DNA from: Candidatus Brocadiaceae bacterium
GTDB taxonomy: Bacteria; Planctomycetota; Brocadiia; SM23-32
Reading direction: 5' to 3'
Assembly (NCBI GenBank): GCA_003551785.1
Contig: PUNP01000660.1
Coordinates: 1 to 6,258 of the forward strand
Length of the DNA: 6,258 nucleotides
Shown: positions 1 through 6,214 of the stretch, in pieces
Layout of the letters: every line of letters starts with the position of its first letter
Numbering within the stretch: the stretch's first letter is position 1
Made by a program: the position numbers and the translations under genes
Notes under the pieces: generated by a model
The model's database searches: none
Seen by the model: the letters and a program-made list of their open reading frames with translations, nothing else
What the model was told of the DNA's origin: nothing

Positions 1-369
1 CTCTGGCAAACACCCATCAAAGATGTGCAGGCGTATCAACATATGAGCTCCCCCGCAGTGGATAAACAGTATGTTTATTTTGCCATGCAAGGCCGCCTTT
101 TTGCCCTGAACAAGGAAGACGGTGAGGTTGTGTGGGAAACTGAAGGTCTGGGCAATACAGATGTATCGCCTGTCATTGCAGGTGATTATGTCTATCTTGT
201 CAATAATAATGGCCGCCTTTTTGGAGTGGAGTCTGATACCGGCAATGTGGTTTGGCACTTTGATCTCGGTGTCAAAGTCAGTTCGGGAATGGCATTGTCG
301 GGGAATACACTGTTTATCACGGCCCGGAACGGGGCCTTATACGCTTTTGTACCTACAGAAGTTCAATAA
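1..369 (+). CDS. PQQ-like beta-propeller protein, C-terminal part (5' end outside window)
   Basis: The reading frame is open from the first base to TAA at 367-369 and gives about 122 residues. It shows repeated beta-propeller blades of the PQQ/BamB type: 'GRLFALNKEDGEVVW', then 'GRLFGVESDTGNVVW', then a closing strand 'NGALYAF'. Each pairs a G-R/A-L-F/Y strand with an acidic-G-x-V-V-W turn and strand, the hallmark of this repeat. Such propellers are usually exported and act as binding or scaffold domains; PQQ binding itself cannot be inferred. The protein ends soon after the last blade, so the C-terminus is natural. The next gene starts 28 bases downstream on the same strand with no visible terminator between, so co-transcription is likely. 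The substrate and the domains upstream of the window are unknown. The family call is firm; the specific function is not. Confidence 0.85.
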   Translation, partial: LWQTPIKDVQAYQHMSSPAVDKQYVYFAMQGRLFALNKEDGEVVWETEGLGNTDVSPVIAGDYVYLVNNNGRLFGVESDTGNVVWHFDLGVKVSSGMALSGNTLFITARNGALYAFVPTEVQ

Positions 370-385
370 TCCTTTACAACTTTTT

Positions 386-389
386 GGAG
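386..389 (+). promoter_or_regulatory. Ribosome binding site GGAG for the DUF4838 gene
   Basis: GGAG lies 8 bases before the ATG at 398. It decides the start: the frame is open back to before position 122, but that part overlaps the propeller gene out of frame and lacks comparable support. A second ATG follows directly at 401, and another at 428 has AGGG only 3 bases upstream, which is too close. Confidence 0.7.
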
Positions 390-397
390 TTATTAAG

Positions 398-2554
398 ATG
401 ATGAGGAAAAGTGACTATGCAGGGAAAATGAAGTTGATGTGTTCGAGGTTATTTCTTAACAGCTTTTTTGCAGTATGCTTTGGTATGTTATTAATCAGCC
501 CTGCTGTTGCCCGCGGGGCAAAGACAGTTCTGGTGGAAGATGGCCAGGCGGTGGCTGAAATTATTATTGCGGACGATCCTTACCCCATTGCTGCCTATGC
601 TGCTCAGGAACTGGTATATCATGTGGAACTTGCCACCGGCGTCGCCCTGCCGATCCGGGGGGAATCGGAAGCGGGTGGCGATGCTGAGCATCGCGTCTAT
701 ATCGGACAGTCCAATGCCGCAAGGGAGGCGGGAATTCACCACGATGAACTTGCTTCGGAGCAGTGCGTGATTCGCTCGGTGGGTGCTGACCTTTTTATCG
801 TTGGAAATGACGGGCCGGGGCATCCGCTTTCAAGGAGCAATACGCACTCCGGAACGCTTTGGGGCGTCTACGAACTGCTGGAGGATGTTCTGGATGTGCG
901 CTGGCTCTGGCCGGGCGAGCTGGGCATCGACATAACCGGAACCGATGACGTTGCAATTTCTTCTCGTGACCAGTCCGTACAACCCGCCATGGTCAGGCGG
1001 CATATTCGCACGCCTATCCATTGGGGAGGCGGCGATGAACTCGACAGGTTCGATTATTCCCTTCACGGCATGCTGCGCACACCTCAGAGATTGGGAACTG
1101 CCTATTCATCAGATGAGGCACTTGATCGATATGTATGGGATGAAGTGATATTTCTTCGCCGGCACCGTATCGGCCGCTCGGATGACCCACGGCCCTACAC
1201 AGGCCACTCCTTCAGGGGATGGTGGGAAGAATACGGAGAGCAGCATCCGGAATGGTTTCAGAAACTGCCCGAGGGTGAAGAGGCTGATCGTTGGCGTAGA
1301 CGTTTCGGATCAGTTTACGGCGTTGGTGGAGTTCCGGAAGGGGGCTGGGAGGACCATCGTGGTTCTGTAAATCCGGACCGTCCGCGTTTCACTTCCATGT
1401 GCGTGTCCAACGAGGAGTTCCAGCAGGAGATCGTCAACCGCTGGGTAGAACGTCGTGAGGATGACCCCGACACCATAATCCGTGTCGGTGAAAACGATAT
1501 CAGAGCCCTCTGTGCATGTGAAGAATGCCTGGCCCTTGATGCTCCCCAGCCTACGGATGAGGAGTTTGGACGTATACCGGGGTATGCACGCGGGCAATAC
1601 GAACCGTTCGATGCCGGCAGACGCTATGCCAAGTTCTGGAAAGGCGTTCATGAAAAAGCTATGGAAGTCGATCCCGATGCAGTCGTAACCGCCTTTGTCT
1701 ATCTGAATTATTTTGTGGCTCCGGACGACGTGGATCTGCACGAAAACATCGTTCTCAGCTTCTGCCCCTGGGGCGGATGGTGGTTTCCGCGTGATCCCCG
1801 TGAACAGCAGTGGCTGCGCGAGCAATGGCACAACTGGGAGGATACCGGAGCTACACTTTACTATCGTCCGAACTATCTGTTAAACGGTGGGGCAATGCCG
1901 CATGTGTACGCCCGCCAGATGATCGAGGAACTGAGTTATTTCTACAGGCATGGTTCCATCGGGACCGACTTCGACACGCTGACCGGCCAGTGGGCGGTCA
2001 ACGGGACGACCCTCTATGCGCTCAGCCGCTTCCATAACCGCCCGGAGCTCTCGGCGGAAGAGATGCTGGATGAGTATTATGCCGCTTTTGGCGGCGCTTC
2101 GCTTCATGTGAAAGCGTATTTCGACTTCTGGGAAGCGCATACGACCTACAACCGGGCGATTAAAGGCTTTGGAGGCAGCACACACCTTTATCACCGGCGT
2201 GCTCCGGACTTATATAAATCCGAGCATTTCGACCATGCCCAGCGGATACTTGACAGTGCCGCCGAAGCGGTTGCGGATGATAATGATGATATTTATTATA
2301 GAAGGGTGCAGTACCTGCAAAAGGGTCTTACCCATGCCCGTAAGTCTGCCGCTCTTGCAAAAGTGTTTATGGATAGTGACTCGGATAAGGATGCCCGAAT
2401 GGATGCACTAAAAGATCTGGTTTCTTTTCGGCGCGAGATAGAAGACCTGCATGTTGCCAATCTGACCTATGCCGGACGCTGGGACCCGGTACCTGCCGTT
2501 CGAGGATGGGATGATGAGTTTGAATTTGATATCAATGACCTGGAACTGGATTAA
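398..2554 (+). CDS. Secreted DUF4838 protein with GH67N-like N-terminal domain
   Basis: A 718-residue protein. Residues 17-38 form a Sec signal peptide (hydrophobic core, AVA before a likely cleavage after residue 38). Residues about 43-160 resemble the N-terminal domain of alpha-glucuronidases (GH67N): 'YAAQELVYHVELATG' followed by 'VYIGQS' and 'LWGVYELLED'. Residues about 245-545 match the DUF4838 pattern: 'HPEWF' at 283-287, 'GEND' at 364-367, a C-x-C-x-x-C cluster at C372, C374 and C377, and 'DFDTLTGQWAVNG' near 524-536. The rest is helical and acidic near the C-terminus. DUF4838 proteins are common in polysaccharide-degrading PVC and Bacteroidota genomes and are suspected carbohydrate-active proteins, but I know of no firm activity for this one. 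The cysteine cluster may bind metal; that is inference. It probably forms an operon with the propeller gene ending at 369. Two TAA-type signals are not needed: translation ends at a single TAA, 2552-2554. Confidence 0.9.
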   Translation: MMRKSDYAGKMKLMCSRLFLNSFFAVCFGMLLISPAVARGAKTVLVEDGQAVAEIIIADDPYPIAAYAAQELVYHVELATGVALPIRGESEAGGDAEHRVYIGQSNAAREAGIHHDELASEQCVIRSVGADLFIVGNDGPGHPLSRSNTHSGTLWGVYELLEDVLDVRWLWPGELGIDITGTDDVAISSRDQSVQPAMVRRHIRTPIHWGGGDELDRFDYSLHGMLRTPQRLGTAYSSDEALDRYVWDEVIFLRRHRIGRSDDPRPYTGHSFRGWWEEYGEQHPEWFQKLPEGEEADRWRRRFGSVYGVGGVPEGGWEDHRGSVNPDRPRFTSMCVSNEEFQQEIVNRWVERREDDPDTIIRVGENDIRALCACEECLALDAPQPTDEEFGRIPGYARGQYEPFDAGRRYAKFWKGVHEKAMEVDPDAVVTAFVYLNYFVAPDDVDLHENIVLSFCPWGGWWFPRDPREQQWLREQWHNWEDTGATLYYRPNYLLNGGAMPHVYARQMIEELSYFYRHGSIGTDFDTLTGQWAVNGTTLYALSRFHNRPELSAEEMLDEYYAAFGGASLHVKAYFDFWEAHTTYNRAIKGFGGSTHLYHRRAPDLYKSEHFDHAQRILDSAAEAVADDNDDIYYRRVQYLQKGLTHARKSAALAKVFMDSDSDKDARMDALKDLVSFRREIEDLHVANLTYAGRWDPVPAVRGWDDEFEFDINDLELD

Positions 2555-2562
2555 TAGATTTA

Positions 2563-2600
2563 AGTCATGATAACCACGGGGACAAGCCCCATGGGGTCTC
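2563..2600 (+). repeat. Hairpin repeat, copy 1
   Basis: Starts AGTCATG. The hairpin is CCACGGGG (2574-2581), loop ACAAG, CCCCATGG (2587-2594), an 8-bp stem with one C/A mismatch. It begins 20 bases after the DUF4838 stop codon and could help end transcription or protect the mRNA 3' end, but no T-run follows directly. It aligns with copy 2 at roughly three bases in four. Confidence 0.6.
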
Positions 2601-2631
2601 CTCTCGTTGGCGTTGTGTTTTTTTTGTAGTC

Positions 2632-2669
2632 AGTCATGCAAGCCACGGGCACAAGGCCCGTGGGGGTGC
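2632..2669 (+). repeat. Hairpin repeat, copy 2
   Basis: Starts AGTCATG, 69 bases after copy 1 and in the same orientation. The hairpin is CCACGGGC (2643-2650), loop ACAAG, GCCCGTGG (2656-2663), a perfect 8-bp stem. The loop is the same as in copy 1. The loop-closing pair changes from G-C in copy 1 to C-G here, a compensatory change that keeps pairing. GTAG lies just upstream at 2626-2629. The arrangement recalls REP-type palindromes, but no transposase is present in the window. Confidence 0.65.
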
Positions 2670-2721
2670 AAATCCAAACGAAGGGACTACGCTTTTTCAG
2701 AGACTGTGCTCTGGGAATGGG

Positions 2722-2735
2722 GCGCCTGTCGGCGC
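2722..2735. repeat. Short GC inverted repeat
   Basis: GCGCC (2722-2726), loop TGTC, GGCGC (2731-2735): a perfect 5-bp stem with a 4-base loop. Short enough to be chance alone, but it sits within the hairpin cluster. Confidence 0.35.
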
Positions 2736-2782
2736 AGTTCAGATAAATGCCCCATGACCAATGTCAATGCTAGTCGTCTTTT

Positions 2783-2795
2783 TCCCCGAAGGGGA
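2783..2795. repeat. CCCC/GGGG hairpin with UUCG-like loop on the minus strand
   Basis: TCCCC (2783-2787), GAA, GGGGA (2791-2795). On the minus strand it reads CCCCTTCGGGG, which can form a stable C(UUCG)G tetraloop. The T-run lies 5' of the stem on the plus strand and becomes A on the minus strand, so it does not fit an intrinsic terminator in either direction. Confidence 0.45.
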
Positions 2796-2808
2796 TATTT
2801 ATTTACAG

Positions 2809-2849
2809 CCCAGGGTTGGTCGGCGGTCGTTTGCCGATCCTGCCCTGGG
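2809..2849. repeat. Nested inverted repeat (41 bases)
   Basis: The outer arms CCCAGGG (2809-2815) and CCCTGGG (2843-2849) are perfect complements. The inner arms TCGGC (2820-2824) and GCCGA (2833-2837) are too, with a 4x5 internal loop and an 8-base apical loop. This is the strongest fold in the spacer. Read on the minus strand it encodes 'DQPWAVNKYPLRG' together with the neighbouring hairpin. I recall similar QPW-A-x-N-P-type peptides from spurious short genes in planctomycete-like genomes, which would suggest a dispersed DNA repeat; this is memory, not a search result. Confidence 0.6.
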
Positions 2850-2918
2850 AAAACTGTGTGAAACATAACCTTCCCTGAAGTTACCATGTATAGAACGGCA
2901 TCGGCTGCGCGATACTTG

Positions 2919-2952
2919 GCACCTATCACTACTCTTGGAATCCAACTGGTGC
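2919..2952. repeat. Nested inverted repeat next to the propeller break point
   Basis: Outer arms GCACC (2919-2923) and GGTGC (2948-2952); inner arms TTGG (2935-2938) and CCAA (2942-2945) around AAT. The arms are short, so chance is possible. The interest is its place: it ends about 20 bases from where propeller homology stops (about 2972). Confidence 0.4.
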
Positions 2953-3259
2953 TTGACAAAAATATACATAGCAGGAGAATATTGTGTTCCCGGCTATAGA
3001 GCAAAAAGGTTCCGAAAACATTGCTGTCCGAACTCCAGATTTCCTCACCGTTTTCCAAATCAAGAGCAATCCCCCTGGAAGGTTCATCAGGCGCCTGACC
3101 ACGTCGGGCTTTGAATTCGACGGCATTCTCAGAAAGTCCGTCAACCACATAGACAACATCCTCCGAGCTGATAATGGCATGATGGCGGAACCCGACACGC
3201 GCTTCACGCTTCCATTTAACACGTCCGTCTTTCCGGTCCATCACGACAAGGACCCTGCT

Positions 3260-3262
3260 CTA
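3260..3262 (-). other. In-frame TAG stop within propeller homology
   Basis: On the minus strand the frame reads G-Y-S-G-T, then TAG, then S-R-V-L-V-V-M-D-R-K-D-G without any change of frame. About 90 more residues of recognisable propeller sequence follow, so the stop interrupts the domain and is not its natural end. The three intact gene ends in the window use TAA, TAA and TGA. Confidence 0.75.
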
Positions 3263-3276
3263 AGTACCGCTGTAAC

Positions 3277-3325
3277 CTCTCCACCCAAGATCCTGATCCC
3301 TCTCTCTCCACCCAAGCTCCTGATC
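3277..3325 (-). repeat. 27-base tandem duplication inside the propeller pseudogene
   Basis: Two 22-base segments (3277-3298 and 3304-3325) differ at one base and are offset by 27 bases. In the reading frame this duplicates nine residues: 'DQELGWRER' then 'DQDLGWRGY'. It keeps the frame. It lies 15 bases from the in-frame TAG, in a region that is normally a loop between propeller strands. Confidence 0.75.
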
Positions 3326-4441
3326 CTCAAAAATATGAGGTTTGGCGGTGGTTATGAGCGAATCGCCCTGCACGCTCATATGTCCCCAATCCGGCGCATC
3401 CTTCTCACTCTCAATCTGCGCCGGAGAGTGGACGGGCAGCACGAAAACGTCCTTTGTTTTGCCGCTGCGTGGGTCGAGACGGTGGATTTTGCCTTCATGG
3501 CGCAGATATATGCTGTCCTGCAAAGTAACGAAGGGGCTGCCTATATAAGCAACTCCGGTAAGTTTCCTGTGCAGCATTACTCTCTGCCCTTGAGACCACT
3601 TCTCTTCACGGTCAATCTTGGTGAAAGGATGGCCGATGCCCGGAAACTCACGTTCCCATAACTGTCGTCCGGTAAAAACGCAGCGTGCAGCGATCGTCTC
3701 TACGCCGAGAAACACCTGCCTGCCTCCTGCAATCTGCGGCTTGGGTCCAGCGCCATGTCGCGGAAGAATATTGTGGTTATTCGGCCCTCCGAACCAGAGG
3801 ATTCCCAGCGGCAGTCGCACACGGTCATCGAATGAAAGGTTGGTGTTGCGGGGGTCGTGATACTGATGCGTCCATTGCCCGGCTCCTGTGAGCGGCCCGC
3901 TGCGTTGAGCGAAAAGGTGATCTTCCCGATCCCAAACCGAAACCTGATCAACCGCCGCGGCAGACGCGGCTTCAGTCAGATACTTCACTTCGTCGGCGCC
4001 AGCCCTGAGCCAGGCGGTCCCCCCGTAGGGGCGCAGGAGGTTGAGGACTTTTTTAAAAACAGCCTCGTCCGCGCCGATACCGGCTGCCGGAGCGTCCTCA
4101 CTTATCACCAGGCTGAAAAAATAAGGCTGCACGGAAAAAGCAGGAGGAGTTCTTCCTCCGGCAACCACCAGCCGGTCACCATCAACGGCCGGATAACCCT
4201 GCGGTGCGAGGCCGCCGTGGCCCTTTGCGCCGCCATGAGGAAGACTGACGTAATCGGAACTGGTGGTATCGTTCACCCACTCCACTTCACCGCTTTCGGC
4301 GTTGAGGGTATAGATAAACACCCCGTGTTGAGGCCATATACCCGCCGTGAAATAGACAATCCCATCCGCAATCACCGGCCCACTGCGAGCGGGCCAGAAG
4401 TTTATTATGCGTTCATTGCCAAGCAAGCGATGCTCTGAAGG

Positions 4442-4448
4442 CCCCCCC
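4442..4448 (-). other. G7 homopolymer at the frameshift
   Basis: The plus strand has C7 here (G7 on the coding minus strand). Upstream, the frame reads 'WKFRGG' and then runs to a stop at 4405-4407. Downstream, the next frame reads 'GGPSEHRLLGNERIINFWP'. One extra G (G8) would join them as 'WKFRGGPSEHRL', which is what this family normally shows. So one base has been lost, either in the genome or in sequencing. Confidence 0.8.
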
Positions 4449-5186
4449 TGAACTTCCATTCAAGCTCACCCGTTTCGGCATGAACGCAGTAAAGATACCC
4501 GTCGTCGCTTGTAAAATATACTCTTCCGTCCCGGGCTGCGGGCGCAAGTCGAACCGGACCGTCTGCATAGAACCGCCACTTTTCTCTGCCATTCTCTATG
4601 CTGTAAGCCGTCAAGCTGTCGGTGACATTGGATGGGACGAAAATAATATCACCCATTACTACCGGGGAGTAGGCGACATCAAAGTCCAGTTTGCTCTGAT
4701 CATCCCACTGATGGCGCCACGCCCTTTGGGGCTCAGGAAGTTCTCGTATCCATTGAAGATGCAGTTCCTCGGCGAGATTATGTGGTGTGGAAGCACTGCG
4801 TGCGGCGTCGAACCGCCACATCGGCCAGTCCGGTTTCGCCAGTTCCACCCTGCTCGAGAACACCGAAGCATATCCATCGGCAGGGGGTTCCATCATCATG
4901 AAATGCGCCTCCATGGTGAATGTTTCAGGAGGGTCTTCCAGCGCAAGAGGATCGACTTCGATCCGCCCGGCCTCTGTCGCATCCAGCTCCAGTGCTAATT
5001 GCGACGCCGGCCAGGCAGCAGATGATGCATGTATAAAGACAGCCATAAGACACAATGCTGCAACAATTTTCCGAATCGGGCGTTCAATAGACATAAAAGA
5101 TGATTTCACCTTTGATCCCGCCGCCTTTAGCTGTTGTTCGAACTGCATTTTTGATGTTATACGATAATCTTTTATCATTAATTTTA

Positions 5187-5190
5187 CTCC
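5187..5190 (-). promoter_or_regulatory. Ribosome binding site GGAG of the propeller pseudogene
   Basis: The minus strand reads GGAG then 8 bases then ATG at 5178, the same spacing as for the DUF4838 gene. It favours the long start at 5178 over the ATG at 5094, which would give a more usual signal peptide length but has only a weak AAGGTG upstream. The 96 bases between this start codon and the stop of the permease gene show no convincing terminator or promoter. Confidence 0.6.
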
Positions 5191-5274
5191 AATCTTATAG
5201 TTTATCTTTAACCCTTTAGTGGTCTACCAAAACATCATCACCGGTAAATATTCGGACTTGCGACTTATCTGCGA

Positions 5275-6147
5275 TCAGCCAAATACACCGATGATAACAA
5301 GCCCCATAGTGAGCATTAAGGCCCCGATAATTCTTGTAACCATCCCTCTCTCCCGAAAAAGCCATAGGCCGCCGACGACACCGATAAGTATGCTGAACTG
5401 CCTGAATGCCACCACCAGACTCGCATGATCCGTTAGCTGATAGGCTGAGACGATGAGGACATAAGTTCCAAAACTCATTAAACCGGCAAAGATAGCGGGA
5501 AAGAAGGCCTTGTCGATGGAATTATCATGTGTCTTTATACCCACGGGAAACCGGGAATAGACAACAAACGTAAAAAGGTAGAAAAGGTAAGTATACTGCA
5601 GCGCCGCAACCGGCCCGGACGCTATGATCTCCGAGCCCACTTTATCCAGCAGCGAATAGCCCACGGTTCCTATCGCCGTGAGCAACATGAAAAAGGTTCC
5701 TTTGTTGAAATAATGATTCAATTTTATAGCGCGCAAATCGTATATAGGAACCAGAAAACACCCTGCTGAGACGAGGAGGAGGCCGCCGACGGCCGGCAAG
5801 CCGAGGTAGCGTCCCCTCAAAACATCTCCTACGGCGATCAACAGCACAGGCATAGCGCGGGCTATAGGGTAAGCAATAGTAAAATCGGAGGATTCATAAG
5901 AGCGGGCCAGAAAATAAAAATAAGACCCACAAAAAACTCCGGACCCCACAACACACAGCACGGCTTTAAAAGGAATGGGGTCAGTAAAGAACAGGCTCAC
6001 AGCAAAAGGGACAAAACCCGCTATAGCAACTGAGCCCAGGAGCCTGCGTATAAATATCCGCTCATTTCTGTGCCGGCGAACCAGAATATTCCACCCGGCA
6101 TGCATAAAAGTCGATATAATAACAAGTAATATGGCTAAGCCCGACAT
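5275..6147 (-). CDS. EamA/DMT-family 10-TM permease
   Basis: A complete 290-residue inner-membrane protein ending in TGA. It has the length and double-repeat layout of drug/metabolite transporter (EamA) proteins. About ten hydrophobic segments are visible, near residues 3-19, 34-52, 62-79, 92-108, 117-135, 150-167, 180-198, 214-236, 245-263 and 270-288. The first repeat carries 'ARSYESSDFTIAYPIARAMP' (81-100), the typical segment where helices 3 and 4 meet. The second carries the matching 'AYQLTDHASLVVAFRQFSIL' (235-254) followed by 'FRER'. Members export or import amino acids, metabolites or drugs; the substrate cannot be read from sequence. It lies just upstream of the propeller pseudogene on the same strand and may once have been co-transcribed with it. 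No lesion is seen, so this gene is probably functional. GC content is lower than in the DUF4838 gene. Confidence 0.9.
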   Translation of the reverse strand: MSGLAILLVIISTFMHAGWNILVRRHRNERIFIRRLLGSVAIAGFVPFAVSLFFTDPIPFKAVLCVVGSGVFCGSYFYFLARSYESSDFTIAYPIARAMPVLLIAVGDVLRGRYLGLPAVGGLLLVSAGCFLVPIYDLRAIKLNHYFNKGTFFMLLTAIGTVGYSLLDKVGSEIIASGPVAALQYTYLFYLFTFVVYSRFPVGIKTHDNSIDKAFFPAIFAGLMSFGTYVLIVSAYQLTDHASLVVAFRQFSILIGVVGGLWLFRERGMVTRIIGALMLTMGLVIIGVFG

Positions 6148-6154
6148 AAATATA

Positions 6155-6160
6155 CTCCTG
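6155..6160 (-). promoter_or_regulatory. Ribosome binding site CAGGAG of the permease gene
   Basis: The minus strand reads CAGGAG, then 7 bases, then ATG at 6147. Good match and spacing; it fixes the permease start. Confidence 0.75.
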
Positions 6161-6187
6161 AATAAAAGTTATCGTACTAATATCTTA

Positions 6188-6214
6188 ATTGTAATTTTCT
6201 TGCTTTTTTGGCAA
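6188..6214 (-). promoter_or_regulatory. Possible sigma-70-like promoter upstream of the permease
   Basis: On the minus strand TTGCCA (6209-6214) and TACAAT (6188-6193) each match the consensus at five of six bases. The 15-base spacing is shorter than usual, and the region is AT-rich, so such matches are expected by chance. It lies about 40 bases before the start codon, a sensible place. Confidence 0.25.

Larger units (their letters stand above)
2555..2971. other. Gene-free, hairpin-rich spacer between convergent genes
   Basis: This 417-base stretch separates the DUF4838 gene (+) from the broken propeller gene (-). I see no credible protein gene. It holds two related direct repeats with hairpins (2563-2600 and 2632-2669), a short GC hairpin (2722-2735), a CCCC/GGGG hairpin (2783-2795), a nested inverted repeat (2809-2849) and a second nested inverted repeat (2919-2952). 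On the minus strand the propeller frame stays open from about 2972 to a stop at 2687-2689, but those roughly 95 residues do not look like propeller sequence and run straight through the hairpins. The best reading is a cluster of non-coding repeats, possibly a degenerate mobile element that replaced the 3' end of the propeller gene. Confidence 0.6.
2972..5178 (-). pseudogene. Decayed secreted PQQ beta-propeller protein with methyltransferase-like remnant
   Basis: Starts at ATG 5176-5178, supported by GGAG 8 bases upstream. Residues about 35-58 are a signal peptide after a long basic leader. A short LamG-like start ('FTMEAHFMM') follows, then 'DWPMWRFDAARSAST' (residues 117-131), the usual beginning of this propeller family. 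Blades follow ('GYLYCVHAETGELEWKFRGG'). The frame breaks in a G7 tract (4442-4448) and resumes in the next frame with 'GPSEH...GIWPQHGVFIYTLNAESGEVEW'. Near 4117-4141 the propeller jumps to 'LVISEDAPAAG' and 'LRPYGG', which look like the tail of a class I SAM methyltransferase, then to 'WTHQYHDPRNTN', 'LGILWFGGPNN' and 'LPRHGAGP', the second propeller part. An in-frame TAG (3260-3262) is followed by 'DGRVKWKREARVGFRHHAI' and 'NVFGTFLLYSREHNILL'. Homology then stops. One lesion could be a sequencing error; this many indicate a pseudogene. Confidence 0.8.

Noticed and set aside
122..397. Upstream extension of the DUF4838 reading frame to position 122
   Set aside because: It overlaps the propeller gene out of frame, the added residues resemble nothing, and the ATG at 398 has a good ribosome binding site followed by a signal peptide.
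2574..2625. Intrinsic terminator made of the hairpin at 2574-2594 and the T8 run at 2618-2625
   Set aside because: The T-run starts 24 bases after the stem, too far for a standard intrinsic terminator, and no GC stem directly precedes it.
2563..2669. CRISPR-like repeats
   Set aside because: There are only two copies, they are imperfect, and there is no regular spacer series or cas gene.
2607..2861. Plus-strand open frame of 84 codons in the spacer
   Set aside because: It runs through the hairpin repeats, has unusual composition (many C, R and W residues), no ribosome binding site, and reads the complement of the repeat element.
2687..2971. Minus-strand continuation of the propeller frame as real protein
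   Set aside because: Similarity to propellers stops at about 2972, and the tail only translates the hairpin-rich repeats.
2984..3661. Long plus-strand open frame opposite the propeller pseudogene (also 3857-4438)
   Set aside because: It is a shadow: the opposite strand carries clear family motifs, and these frames show none.
5179..5274. Promoter for the propeller gene in the gap after the permease
   Set aside because: AT-rich TATAAG-like strings occur, but none has a -35 box at a usual distance.
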